DNA of 64,000 nt, taken from NCBI RefSeq assembly GCF_000427465.1, contig NZ_ATYB01000008.1, forward strand, positions 1,116,001-1,180,000, written 5' to 3'. Within the stretch, counting starts at the first letter, position 1; each line of letters begins with the position of its first letter. This DNA is from Sinorhizobium arboris LMG 14919. Its GTDB lineage: Bacteria > Pseudomonadota > Alphaproteobacteria > Rhizobiales > Rhizobiaceae. The position numbers and the translations under genes were made by a program. Shown piece after piece: positions 1 to 8,453 of the stretch. Under the pieces are notes generated by a model, which saw nothing but the letters and a program-made list of their open reading frames with translations, ran no database searches and was not told the origin of the DNA.

Positions 1-313
1 AGCTCGGATCGTTGTCGGCCAGGCGTTCGACCTTGGTATTAACCTCCTCGAAGCCTTCAAGAACCGGGCCGACCCAAAGGGCGGTGCCGACGACCCTGTC
101 CCCAAGGCCTAGCAGATAGAGGATCTCGGTGCTGCTCTGGCCGATCGAGACGGTGCGCATGGGCATCTTTTCGAAGGTGACCTGCCGCCCGCAATTCTCG
201 AGTGTCAGCGGATAGGTCGTCTCGGCAGCGGCGGCAGGATGGCCGAGAGCCGTTGCGTCTGCGGAAATGGTAATGAGAGCCGCAATGAGCGGTCGTTTCA
301 GAAAGGTGTTCAT
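1..313 (-). CDS. Periplasmic substrate-binding protein of a B12/metal-chelate ABC transporter (5' part only)
   Basis: About 104 N-terminal residues are visible; the gene runs off the window at position 1. The start ATG (311-313) follows a GGGGAAG ribosome site. A signal peptide ending near AAAAE is followed by a typical class III binding-protein N-terminus: beta strand, conserved NCGRQV turn, then TVSIGQSSTEILYLLGLGD and a GTALW segment. This arrangement is seen in BtuF/FepB/HmuT-type proteins that bind corrinoids or iron chelates. The cobalamin riboswitch just upstream on the same strand makes a corrinoid or cobalt-related ligand likely. The ligand is inference; related rhizobial proteins are often labelled as F420-0-type binding proteins without experimental proof. 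Confidence 0.8.
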   Translation of the reverse strand, partial: MNTFLKRPLIAALITISADATALGHPAAAAETTYPLTLENCGRQVTFEKMPMRTVSIGQSSTEILYLLGLGDRVVGTALWVGPVLEGFEEVNTKVERLADNDPS

Positions 314-504
314 GAATCTTCCCCGAATGTGGTTGAAGGCCGCTATGCGGCTGTGGTGGTCAGGCGGCCGATCGGATTCGATCAGACGAATGGTGGCTGA
401 GCCTCGGGGAAACTGATGAAGGGCTGCGCTGCAAGGCGCGGAATGTGGTCATGGCTTGCTCCTGCTCCGGGCATCCCCGCCCGTGACGTTGGATCGATGT
501 TGAC

Positions 505-690
505 GGCAGGTCTCCTGGCTCACGGACAGAGGTCGCTCATCTGCCTTCCCGCGCTTCACACGCAGTGGCTGGCGCCTTGGCGCCACGAGGATGAACGACG
601 ATCCGCTTACAGTTGCGGGGGCAGCCACGGTTTTGGTCCCTTTTGGGTCGTCCGCACCGTGTTCCCTATTAATCCCCTCCACCTCACGGG
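505..690 (-). ncRNA. Cobalamin (AdoCbl) riboswitch
   Basis: Read on the minus strand, the conserved blocks appear in the correct order: TTAATAGGGAACACGGTG near 673-656, GGCTGCCCCCGCAACTGT at 626-609, the AAGCGG extension, GCCACTG, GGGAAGG, and the B12 box AGCCAGGAGACCTGCC at 520-505. These are the hallmark elements of the class-I cobalamin riboswitch. It lies about 190 nt upstream of the binding-protein start at 313 on the same strand, so it should repress that gene when cobalamin is plentiful. The boundaries are approximate. Confidence 0.95.
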
Positions 691-814
691 TAGGGGAACC
701 GTCAGTCCCAGTTAATGTGGAACGCAGCCGCCGGTCAAGGTGGAAGGCGACGGTTGTGCCCGCACACGTGATCCGGCCCATGCTGTCAATGTCCGATCAC
801 GGACTTGTCCAGTA

Positions 815-829
815 TGTTATATCATTACA
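815..829. promoter_or_regulatory. Zur-like operator
   Basis: TGTTATATCATTACA is an imperfect palindrome; its complement reads TGTAATGATATAACA. It differs at only a few positions from the two boxes upstream of the zinc chaperone gene at 32.9 kb (GTAATGTTATTACAT) and resembles alphaproteobacterial Zur sites. A small GTCCG/CGGAC dyad lies just before it at 793-804. No intact gene follows on the plus strand, so its target is unclear. Confidence 0.45.
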
Positions 830-1110
830 CGAGTCAACAGTGGATGCTCTGCATTGCAGCAGCACGCCTGCAAGGTACGCAGGTTCGCAGCACAGTCCCT
901 GCCCCCCCGGCGGCAGAGATCACCATTCGAGCCCTGCACCCCAAAAAGCGGATCCACCTGCCCGCCATCAGGACTGTCAGGAGAATGACCGTCCCGCCTT
1001 CGACGAACTCTATCCTCCCGCCGAGATCGGCCGCCTGTCGGCCGTGACCGCCGCGCGCCTTCCCGTCAATGTGAACGGCACCATCATCCGGCAGGTCTGA
1101 GAAGCCGCCG
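830..1110 (+). other. Interval without an intact gene; possible gene remnant
   Basis: All three plus frames are open for stretches, but none has a credible start plus ribosome site. Protein-like segments occur in different frames: ITIRALHPKKRIHLPAIRTV in one around 920-980, and DELYPPAEIGRLSAVTAARL ending at a TGA near 1098 in another. This pattern is compatible with a frameshifted remnant of a gene once controlled by the Zur-like box at 815-829. I could not recognise the family. Confidence 0.25.
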
Positions 1111-1121
1111 ATAGAAGCCCG

Positions 1122-2468
1122 TCAAGGAGCCGAGCGCTTCTCGGCAGACGTCCGCAGTCCATAGCGGGCAATCTTCTCGTTCAGCGTACGATGGGGAATC
1201 CCGAGGCTTATGGCGGCCTTCGCCGTACCGCCTTCGTGTCGCTCCAGGGCTTCGCGGATCAGATGGGCCTCGTAGGCCGCGAGTCGATCCGGCAGTGCGG
1301 CATCGGCAGACGCCGGGGCCTCCTCGGAATGATTCGCCGGTTCATCGAGGCCCAGCGCGAACCGTTCCGCCCGCGCCTTGAGTTCGCGGACATTGCCGCG
1401 CCATGCCTCCTCGCGCAATTGCGCCACGAGACCGGCCGGTACCTGCCGCTCGGCGCGGCCGTAGCGATGTGCGGCAAGCGAGGCGAAATGTCCGAATAGC
1501 AGGCCTATGTCCTCCCTACGCTGCCTGAGAGGCGGAATGCGTATGTCCACGGTCGCGAGCCGGTAGAAAAGGTCCTCGCGGAACCGCCCGGCGGCGATCT
1601 CGCCGGAGAGGTCGCTCTTGGCGGCGGCGAGGATACGGACATCCACCGGCCGCGGGCCGTTTTCCCCGAGCCGCTCGATCACCCTTTCCTGAAGAACGCG
1701 AAGGATTTTCGCCTGCAGGCTCAGTGGCATGGATTCGATCTCGTCGAGGAAGACCGTCCCGCCCGCAGCATGCTCGAACTTGCCCTGCCTGTCCGACAGC
1801 GCTCCGGTGAAGGCACCCTTCACATGGCCGAAAACCTCGCTCTCGAAGATGCTCTCGGGCAGCGCAGCGCAATTGATCGCCACGAAAGGACCGGCCGATC
1901 GCCGGCTTTGCCGGTGCAGGGCCTGGGCAACGAGCTCCTTGCCGGTGCCGGTCTCGCCGATGATCAACGTATCTATGTCGACGTCGGCCAGCATTGCAAC
2001 GCGGCTGCGAAGATCGCGGATGGCCGGGCTGTCGCCGACAATCTCCATGCCGCCGCCCTCCCGGATCAGTCCCTGAAGCCGCGCGATCTCCTGTTTCATG
2101 CGGCGCTTTTCGACCGCCTTGTCGAGGACGGAGAGGAGGTGGTCGGCGTCATAGGGCTTTTCGATGAAATCCTCCGCGCCTTGCTTCATCGCCTTGACCG
2201 CCACGGTCACGTCGCCGTGGCCGGTCATGAGAATGACCGGCACCTCTCCGTGCGTCCGCACGATCGAGTTCAAGAGCGTCATGCCGTCTATGCCCGGCAT
2301 GCGGATATCGGTCATCACCACGTCCGGCTCGTGGCTCATGAGCTGCCTATAGGCCTCTTCCGCCCGGTCAAAGGCGGAGACCGAAAAACCGCTGATCTCC
2401 AGCCAGTCGGTGGCGGCTTTCAGAAGATCGCGATCGTCATCGACCAGGAGAATGCGCCCACGGCTCAT
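1122..2468 (-). CDS. DctD-like sigma-54-dependent response regulator
   Basis: The protein has 448 aa. Residues 1-120 form a receiver domain with phospho-acceptor Asp54 in the TDIRMPG motif. An AAA+ ATPase domain follows with Walker A GETGTGKE (171-178), the sigma-54 contact loop GAFTGA (218-223) and Walker B FLDEIE (240-245). A Fis-type helix-turn-helix lies near the C-terminus (TAKAAISLGIPHRTLNEKI). This is the DctD/NtrC architecture. Its ATG overlaps the stop of the kinase gene by 4 nt, indicating translational coupling. In rhizobia DctD activates dctA from -24/-12 promoters; here the partner is evidently the TRAP operon, whose first gene has such a promoter at 8053-8069. It is a paralogue by context, not necessarily the canonical DctD. 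Confidence 0.93.
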   Translation of the reverse strand: MSRGRILLVDDDRDLLKAATDWLEISGFSVSAFDRAEEAYRQLMSHEPDVVMTDIRMPGIDGMTLLNSIVRTHGEVPVILMTGHGDVTVAVKAMKQGAEDFIEKPYDADHLLSVLDKAVEKRRMKQEIARLQGLIREGGGMEIVGDSPAIRDLRSRVAMLADVDIDTLIIGETGTGKELVAQALHRQSRRSAGPFVAINCAALPESIFESEVFGHVKGAFTGALSDRQGKFEHAAGGTVFLDEIESMPLSLQAKILRVLQERVIERLGENGPRPVDVRILAAAKSDLSGEIAAGRFREDLFYRLATVDIRIPPLRQRREDIGLLFGHFASLAAHRYGRAERQVPAGLVAQLREEAWRGNVRELKARAERFALGLDEPANHSEEAPASADAALPDRLAAYEAHLIREALERHEGGTAKAAISLGIPHRTLNEKIARYGLRTSAEKRSAP

Positions 2469-4279
2469 TGCGCTGCCTCTACAATGGCGGATCGACTGCC
2501 GATTGGCATCGAAACGGTTGCCACCGTACCGCCGCCGGGGGCTTCCGCAAAGGTGATCTCGCCACCGAACTCCCGCAGGATCGCGGTCGCGATGGCGAGG
2601 CCAAGACCCAGTCCCTCGCCGGTGAGTTTGGTGGTGAAGAAGGGCTCGGCGATCCGGTCGCGATGTTCAGGGGCAATCCCTGACCCGTTGTCCGTGACGA
2701 CGACGCTCACACGCCCGGCTTCGACCGTTCGCCGGATCAGGATCAGCGGCCCCTCCCTGCCCTCGACGGCATCGAGCGCATTCAGGATGAGGTTGAGCAT
2801 GACCTGCTCGAGCTTCACCGCAACGGCCGTGACGACCGGTGCCGGCCCCGATGCATCGTAGAACGGCACGACGCCAAGCGTCTTCGCCCTTGGTGCGGCG
2901 AGATCAAGCGCGTTGCGAATGACCAGGTCCATGTCGACGGGCTCGAGATCGGAGGCTCCCTTGCGGCCGAAGGTCTTCAGGTGCTTGACCGTCCGCTGCA
3001 TTCGTTTGACCAGGGCACGGGCGTCGAGAAGCCGCTCGCCAACCTTTTCCGTGCCCCCCTTCTCGAGGAGGACACCGGCCGTCGCGAGCGTTGCTTCCAG
3101 CGCCGCGAGCGGCTGACTGACCTCGTGGACGATTGCCGTCGACATCCGCCCGAGAGCGGCCATCTTCTCCGAATGGATCAGCCCCTCCTGTGCGTGGCGC
3201 AGTTCGTCTTCGGTGCGCTTGCGCATCTCGACTTCGCGGGCGAGATCCCGGGTTCGCCGGGCCACCTTTCGCTCCAGGATCTCGCCTTGACGCAGGCGTG
3301 TCCGGATCATCAGCGCCCGTTGCTGAAGGAAATAAAGCGTCCCGGTGGCGACGATGCCGGCGATCAGCGCCGCAAGCGCCCAGAAACCTGCGACCTTTCC
3401 GGTGTCGCCGGCGCTCGTTGCCGCCAGCACCAGCCAGCCGTCCGGCTGGACGACCGAGAATTTCGCCACGAGCTGCTGCTCTCCCTCCTCCACAAGGAGC
3501 GCCGGAGCTTCCGCTTCTCCGGACGGCAGTGCCGCCACGCTCGTCGGCAGGATCGGCCTCGTCGCGGCGACATTCACACCGTCATATTTCCTTTCTTTTT
3601 CTACATGCGCCAAGGCCTCTGGCGAAAGCGGCACGAGCGGGCGGTATTTCCAGTCCGGATTGCCGGAAAGAAAGACGATTCCCCATTGATCGGCAATCGC
3701 GGTCTGGACGCCCGCAGCCTTCCATGTCGCCTCGAAAGGCAGGAGATCGGCCTTCACGACGACGATGATCGGCGGCCGGCCCGGCACGTCGATCCTCGAG
3801 GTCAGAAAGTAACCCGGTTTCCTGGTGGTGACGCCGATCGCATAATAACGGCCCGCGCCGGTGCGAAGCGCATCTTCGAAATAGGGTCTGAAGCTGTAGT
3901 CGTGCCCGACGAACGTCTCGGGCGTCGCGAAGTTACTGGCGGCCAGCGCAATGCCGCGCTCGTCGAGGACATAGAGCTCGGCGGCTCCCGCCTGTGCGAC
4001 CACCGTCTCGAGGTAGCGGTTTGCCGCTTCGAGAACGTCGGGGCTCCGTTCCGTTCCGGCAAGGGCGCGTATGCGGGCATCCTCCCCGAGAACCAGCGGC
4101 AGATAACGAAAGCGCTCGATCTCGGTCTCGATCGCCCTGTTCGTCACGACCAGGCTTCGCTGCAGTTGCCCTTCCAGCGAACCGATCGCCGCACCGAGCG
4201 CGAGATGATAGGCCACGAAGGGCGCAATGCAGGTCAAGACCAGCATCAGGACGGTCATTCTGCCGATGTTGCGCATCAT
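2465..4279 (-). CDS. DctB-like membrane sensor histidine kinase
   Basis: The protein has 604 aa. A transmembrane segment (about residues 8-30) is followed by a periplasmic double-Cache-type sensor region (about 40-290), a second transmembrane helix (about 298-318), a coiled coil, and a HisKA domain with His385 in the IVHEVSQPLAAL motif. The HATPase domain carries an N box around 496-500, DNGSG (530-534) and GLGLGLAIA. It is the classical DctB layout. It sits between the DUF1850 gene (47 nt gap) and the response regulator (4-nt overlap), so it should be co-transcribed with the transporter. It probably senses the transported acid or the loaded binding protein, which is inference. Confidence 0.92.
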   Translation of the reverse strand: MMRNIGRMTVLMLVLTCIAPFVAYHLALGAAIGSLEGQLQRSLVVTNRAIETEIERFRYLPLVLGEDARIRALAGTERSPDVLEAANRYLETVVAQAGAAELYVLDERGIALAASNFATPETFVGHDYSFRPYFEDALRTGAGRYYAIGVTTRKPGYFLTSRIDVPGRPPIIVVVKADLLPFEATWKAAGVQTAIADQWGIVFLSGNPDWKYRPLVPLSPEALAHVEKERKYDGVNVAATRPILPTSVAALPSGEAEAPALLVEEGEQQLVAKFSVVQPDGWLVLAATSAGDTGKVAGFWALAALIAGIVATGTLYFLQQRALMIRTRLRQGEILERKVARRTRDLAREVEMRKRTEDELRHAQEGLIHSEKMAALGRMSTAIVHEVSQPLAALEATLATAGVLLEKGGTEKVGERLLDARALVKRMQRTVKHLKTFGRKGASDLEPVDMDLVIRNALDLAAPRAKTLGVVPFYDASGPAPVVTAVAVKLEQVMLNLILNALDAVEGREGPLILIRRTVEAGRVSVVVTDNGSGIAPEHRDRIAEPFFTTKLTGEGLGLGLAIATAILREFGGEITFAEAPGGGTVATVSMPIGSRSAIVEAAQ

Positions 4280-4326
4280 TGCCGTGGTCTCATTCCTCCT
4301 GCCTGTACTTCTCCTCGGCGACGGCG

Positions 4327-4701
4327 CTATGGCTTCGGGCTATCGCATGGCCGCAGGACGATGGGGTCCTGGCTTTGCGCCGCGAGCTCTCGGCAGCCGC
4401 CGGCGTCACAAAGCGTCCAGCCGGAGACGGTCGCCCCAGAGGCGGCCAGCACGAGCTCGGGGATCGGCGGCAGGTCGGGCGTCCAGACCCACCAGCCGCC
4501 CTGGCGACGGGCATTCTCTCCCGGCTCCATTCCGGCACCCGAACCCTGCACGCGCGCCTCCTCGAGAACGAAACCCCCGGTCGTGACGGCCCAGCGCTCC
4601 TGCCATTCGGTCTTCTCGACCGAATGGGTCCAGCCGAGGGTGAAGACACCTGCAGCAACGGTGACGGCCTTGCCGCCGATGATGCAGGCAAGCGCGCTCA
4701 T
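4327..4701 (-). CDS. DUF1850 family protein linked to TRAP-TAXI transporter
   Basis: The 124-aa protein overlaps the permease stop by 4 nt (ATGA). It contains the features usual in DUF1850 proteins: an early FTLGWTHSVEKTEWQERW segment with the conserved HSVE, a W-rich middle, and a C-terminal segment LRPCDS. A hydrophobic N-terminus suggests export or membrane anchoring. DUF1850 genes are repeatedly found next to TAXI-type TRAP permeases, but their biochemical role is unknown. The ORF is open far upstream inside the permease gene; the ATG at 4701 is chosen because of the coupled overlap and the family start. Confidence 0.85.
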   Translation of the reverse strand: MSALACIIGGKAVTVAAGVFTLGWTHSVEKTEWQERWAVTTGGFVLEEARVQGSGAGMEPGENARRQGGWWVWTPDLPPIPELVLAASGATVSGWTLCDAGGCRELAAQSQDPIVLRPCDSPKP

Positions 4702-6815
4702 GCTGGTTCCGCCTTCTGCCCGCCGGCGGCGTGGCGGGCGCGCCGCCAGATCAGGACGGCGAAAGCCGCGGAGAGTGCAAAGCCGACCTCGTCGGTGACC
4801 GGCAGGGCCGCCAGCAGCGTAAAGGCGGCAGCGGCTGCGAGGACCCGCTCGAACGCCCTGAGCCGGACCGCGGCGAAGCCCACCACGGCGGTACCCCATA
4901 GCGCGATCGCCAGGCCCGTCTTGACGACGATGTAGGCAACGGCAGCCGGATAGCCGATGGATCCGGCCAGTGCGCCGCCATCCTGCAGCATAAGGGCCGG
5001 CGAATAGATGGCCATGAAGGGGATGACGAAGCCTGCCGCCGCCACCTTGATCGCCTGGATAGAGATCCTCAGCCCGCTTTCCCGCGCGATCGGCGCCGCG
5101 GCGAAGCAGGCAAGCGCCACCGGCGGGGTCAGATCGGCAAGAATGCCGAAATAGAAGACGAACATGTGGCTGACGATGAGCGGCACGCCGAGTTCCAGAA
5201 GCGCTGGCCCGGCGATCGACGAGGTGATGATGTAGTTCGGGATGGTGGGAATGCCCATTCCCAGCACGAGGCAGGTCACCATGGTCAGAAGCAGCGACAG
5301 GAACAGGCTCTTGCCACCGACCGAGACGATGAACTGGCCGAAGGTATTGGCCGCTCCGGTCAGCGTCATCGTGCCGATGATGACGCCGACGAGCGCGCAG
5401 GCGATGGCCACCGGAAGTGCCGTTTTCGCCCCTTCGGCAAGCGCGTCGCGGCATATCACCAGCGTCTCCCGTCCGCCCTTCAAGAACGCGTTGCCGGCAA
5501 TCAGCAGCGTCAGTGCGGCGACGATCACGCCGATGCCGAACTGGAAGAAGGCGGCCGCAACGAGGCCGAGACCCACCCAGAAGATGATCCGGATGACGCC
5601 GGCAGGAAGGCCCAGCGCGAGCGAACTGCCGAGGATGAGAAGGCCGGTGAAGGCGAGGCCGACGGTGCCTGCGAAAAGCGGCGTATAGCCGGAAAACAGC
5701 AACCAGACGAGCGCCGCCAGAGGCAGGATCAGGTGCCATTGCTCGAGGATTGCCGCCTTGGCCGAGGGCAGTTGCTCCTTAGGCAGGCCGAGCAGCCCGT
5801 ACTTGCCGGCTTCGAGATGCACAATCCAGAAGGCGGAGGCGAAATAGAGGATCGCGGGTATGATCGCCGCCTTGACGACCTCGTAATATTCCACGCCCAG
5901 CGTCTCGGCCATGATGAACGCGACCGCTCCCATCACGGGCGGCATGATCTGCCCGCCCATCGACGCCGTTGCCTCGACGCCGCCTGCAAAGGCCGGCCGA
6001 TAGCCGAACTTCTTCATCAGGGGAATGGTGAACTGACCGGTCGTCACCACATTGGCGACGCCGGAACCGGAAATGGTGCCCATCAGACCGGAGGAAATGA
6101 TCGCCACCTTCGCGGCTCCGCCGCGCTTATTGCCGACAAAGCTCAGCGAAACATCGTTGAAGAGCCGGATCATGCCTGCCTTTTCGAGGAAGGCGCCGAA
6201 CAGTATGAAAAGGAAGACATAGGTCGAGGAGACGAAAGTCGGAATGCCGTAGATGCCTTCCGTTCCATAGGCCATGTGGTCGATCACCTGCGAGAAATCG
6301 TAGCCGCGGTGATCGAAGGGGGGCGGCAGATATTCGCCCAAAAGGCTATAGGCCAGAAATACGCCGGAAATGATCGGCAGGGCCGGTCCCATCAGCGCCC
6401 AGGCGGCGGCAAAGACGACGGCGAGCGCGACGACCCCGAAGACGATGTCGCGCGGCAACGGGTCGCCGGCACGCACCAGCAGCTCCGCATATTCGTAGCA
6501 CTGATAGAACGCGACCGCTGCACCGAGGAAGGCGAGGCCCCAGGCAATGATCTTCGCGGCCGCGCCGCGGCCTGCCAGCGTCGCCAGCAGAGGAAAGACG
6601 AGGACCGTGACGAAACCGACGTGAACCGCGCGCACGATCTGGCTGGGGAAATCGACGAGATGCGCCGCGGTGGCGATCTGGAACACGGAAAAGGCAAGGG
6701 CGATGGCAAACAGGATCCGTCCGTCCCATGTCGCCGGAAAGGCCTGGGTCAAGGCGTCGTGCCGGTGCAGTTCGGCAGACATGGCACGGCTTTGTTCATT
6801 GGTATCGTTGATCAT
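4698..6815 (-). CDS. TRAP transporter permease, fused 4TM/12TM subunits (TAXI type)
   Basis: The 705-aa integral membrane protein has many hydrophobic segments across its length. It represents the DctQ-like small and DctM-like large TRAP subunits fused in one chain, the normal form in TRAP-TAXI systems. Recognisable DctM parts include GLMGTISGSGVANVVTTGQF, GGQIMPPVMGAVAF and GMGIPTIPNYIITS. It uses a sodium gradient to import an organic acid delivered by the TAXI binding protein. The start at 6815 (MINDTNEQ) is preferred over an upstream in-frame ATG at 6857 because GGGAGG stands 4 nt before it. Confidence 0.93.
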   Translation of the reverse strand: MINDTNEQSRAMSAELHRHDALTQAFPATWDGRILFAIALAFSVFQIATAAHLVDFPSQIVRAVHVGFVTVLVFPLLATLAGRGAAAKIIAWGLAFLGAAVAFYQCYEYAELLVRAGDPLPRDIVFGVVALAVVFAAAWALMGPALPIISGVFLAYSLLGEYLPPPFDHRGYDFSQVIDHMAYGTEGIYGIPTFVSSTYVFLFILFGAFLEKAGMIRLFNDVSLSFVGNKRGGAAKVAIISSGLMGTISGSGVANVVTTGQFTIPLMKKFGYRPAFAGGVEATASMGGQIMPPVMGAVAFIMAETLGVEYYEVVKAAIIPAILYFASAFWIVHLEAGKYGLLGLPKEQLPSAKAAILEQWHLILPLAALVWLLFSGYTPLFAGTVGLAFTGLLILGSSLALGLPAGVIRIIFWVGLGLVAAAFFQFGIGVIVAALTLLIAGNAFLKGGRETLVICRDALAEGAKTALPVAIACALVGVIIGTMTLTGAANTFGQFIVSVGGKSLFLSLLLTMVTCLVLGMGIPTIPNYIITSSIAGPALLELGVPLIVSHMFVFYFGILADLTPPVALACFAAAPIARESGLRISIQAIKVAAAGFVIPFMAIYSPALMLQDGGALAGSIGYPAAVAYIVVKTGLAIALWGTAVVGFAAVRLRAFERVLAAAAAFTLLAALPVTDEVGFALSAAFAVLIWRRARHAAGGQKAEPA

Positions 6816-6989
6816 GATTCCTCCCCGAATCCAGCATGGCCGGCGGCGCCACCGCAATTAAACCTCAAGCTTCCGATCGGATCGCAAAGTGCTGCATTGC
6901 GTGGCCGGACGCCGCCGTTCTCCCTTAAAGCACGTCGCCTTCAATGAAATTCAGCGACGCACCTCAGGATGTTGTCTGCCCGTAGTCAT

Positions 6990-7013
6990 CCAAAACCGCT
7001 GGGACGGTTTTGG
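6990..7013 (-). other. Intercistronic hairpin between binding-protein and permease genes
   Basis: CCAAAACCG and CGGTTTTGG form a perfect 9-bp stem with a 6-nt loop, starting 11 nt past the TAXI gene stop. No T-run follows on the minus strand, so it is not a standard terminator. Such hairpins often protect the upstream message and allow more binding protein than permease; that role is inferred. Confidence 0.55.
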
Positions 7014-7023
7014 GAGACCTGCA

Positions 7024-7980
7024 TCAGAGCAGGCCTTTTTCCTTGTAGTAGCGCTCAGCCCCCGGATGAAGCGGAATGGGCATACCCTTCAGCGCGTCCT
7101 CGATGCGGATATTCTCGGCTGCCTTGTGGGCTGCAGTCAGCGCGGGGAGGTTCTCGAAGAGCTGCTTCGTCATCTGATAGGCGGTTTCATCGGAAATCTC
7201 CGAATGAGTGACGAGGAAGTTGACGACAGCGACCGTTTGCACGTCGGTGTCCTGACCCTGATAGGTGCCGGCCGGGACAGTCGCGGCGATATAGGGCGCG
7301 CCGAGCTTGGTGGCTATCTCTTCGGGGACTGCGACCATCTGCACGTCGAGCGAGGTCGCCAGATCCTTGAACGAGGAGACGCCGAGGCCGGCCGATTGCA
7401 GGGTCGCATCGAGCTGGCGGTTCTTCATCAGCTCTACGGATTCGGCAAAGGGCAGGTACTCGGTCTTGCCGAGGTCGTCATAGCTCATACCGGCGGCGTC
7501 CAGAATCGCCCGCGCATTCAATTCCGTGCCCGACTTCGGAGCGCCCACGGAAAGGCTCTTACCCTTGAGGTCTGCGACGGTCTTGATGCCCGACTCCTTC
7601 GACGCCATGATCTGGATGTAGTTCGGGTAGATCGCGGCGATGCCGCGCAGCTTGTCGAGAGGTGCCTTGAAACCGGCATCCGCGTTGCCCTCCCAGGCAA
7701 GCTTCACGGAATCGCCGAGGGAGAAGGCGATCTCGCCACGCCCCTGTTGCAGGAGATTGAGATTCTCGACCGAAGCCTTCGTCGCCTGCACCTGCGTACG
7801 GACGCCTTCGATCTTGTCGCCATAGATCTTCGAAAGTGCGACGCCGAGCGGGTAGTATACCCCGGAAGTGCCGCCAGTCAGGACGTTGATGAACTCGGCT
7901 GCGCCTGCCGATGCGGCAGAAAAGGCGATGGACGTGCTTGCGATCGCCGCGAGGGCGGCGCGTTTCAATGTTCGATTCAC
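7024..7980 (-). CDS. TAXI family TRAP transporter solute-binding protein
   Basis: The 318-aa exported protein has a signal peptide ending around SAGAAEF and the signature TAXI opening NVLTGGTSGVYYPLGVALSKI. Later segments such as GAPKSGTELNARAILDAAGM and PIPLHPGAERYYKEKGLL are also typical. It captures an acidic solute in the periplasm for the fused permease encoded next. I chose the GTG at 7980 because GGGAGG lies at ideal spacing; an in-frame ATG at 7995 would overlap that site. It is the first gene of the sigma-54-controlled operon. The substrate is unknown; family members bind glutamate, 2-oxoglutarate or other carboxylates. Confidence 0.93.
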   Translation of the reverse strand: MNRTLKRAALAAIASTSIAFSAASAGAAEFINVLTGGTSGVYYPLGVALSKIYGDKIEGVRTQVQATKASVENLNLLQQGRGEIAFSLGDSVKLAWEGNADAGFKAPLDKLRGIAAIYPNYIQIMASKESGIKTVADLKGKSLSVGAPKSGTELNARAILDAAGMSYDDLGKTEYLPFAESVELMKNRQLDATLQSAGLGVSSFKDLATSLDVQMVAVPEEIATKLGAPYIAATVPAGTYQGQDTDVQTVAVVNFLVTHSEISDETAYQMTKQLFENLPALTAAHKAAENIRIEDALKGMPIPLHPGAERYYKEKGLL

Positions 7981-8052
7981 AGAGATTCCTCCCATTCATT
8001 CACATTTGGCGCGGAAGACCGTCCCTCCGGAAACGGACCGCGGCACTACACT

Positions 8053-8069
8053 AGCAAGAGATGGGCCAA
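8053..8069 (-). promoter_or_regulatory. Sigma-54 (-24/-12) promoter of the TRAP operon
   Basis: On the minus strand the sequence TTGGCCCATCTCTTGCT carries GG and GC separated by exactly 10 nt, matching TGGCAC-N5-TTGCA with one change in the -24 element. It lies about 70 nt upstream of the GTG start at 7980. The last gene of the operon encodes a sigma-54 activator, which supports the assignment. Confidence 0.8.
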
Positions 8070-8453
8070 CTCTAAATGATTGATTTTGTGGAAGCGTGAG
8101 GAAGCCGCCCGGTGAGCCGGGGCGGAATCTTGCCAGAGATCGGGCAGTCGACAGCAAGAATTTGCCTCGCCCCGCTCTTCAAGAACCGGTCGCAACCCGA
8201 ACATGACAGCCTCTGTGGAGTCGGGCGTATTGTCTGACTGTCAGGGTTTCCCTGAACACGTTCAGTAGTACGTCTGCCCATGACGCTCTTTATGAGCACA
8301 GGCTCCCTTGCTCAGAGGCTTCTTATCCAACCGATAAACGTTGTTGTTCCGCTATTACTGCGAGCCAGAGGAATACTCCGAACTCTTCTTTCCGGAACTT
8401 AAGTCTACCATGAAAGTTTCCTGAAAAGCACGAAATGTGAAGGAGATCTTCAA
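8070..8453. other. Upstream region of TRAP operon with candidate activator dyads
   Basis: No coding potential is evident. Two dyads could be binding sites for the DctD-like activator: TCAGGG-TTT-CCCTGA at 8241-8255 and an imperfect CCGCCCGG/CCGGGGCGG pair at 8105-8123. They lie about 175 and 40 nt upstream of the -24/-12 promoter, distances usual for enhancer-like sites. Their function is inferred only from symmetry and position. Confidence 0.35.

Noticed and set aside
1770..2861. Long plus-strand open frame opposite the DctD- and DctB-like genes
   Set aside because: It is antisense to conserved domains, has no ribosome site and shows the low-complexity Arg/Gly/Ala composition of a GC-rich shadow frame.
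2981..4798. Plus-strand open frame of about 600 codons
   Set aside because: It lies opposite the DctB-like kinase and DUF1850 gene; the protein has no recognisable domains.
5166..6947. Long hydrophilic plus-strand frame
   Set aside because: It is the complement of the TRAP permease; charged repeats are the expected mirror of a membrane protein.
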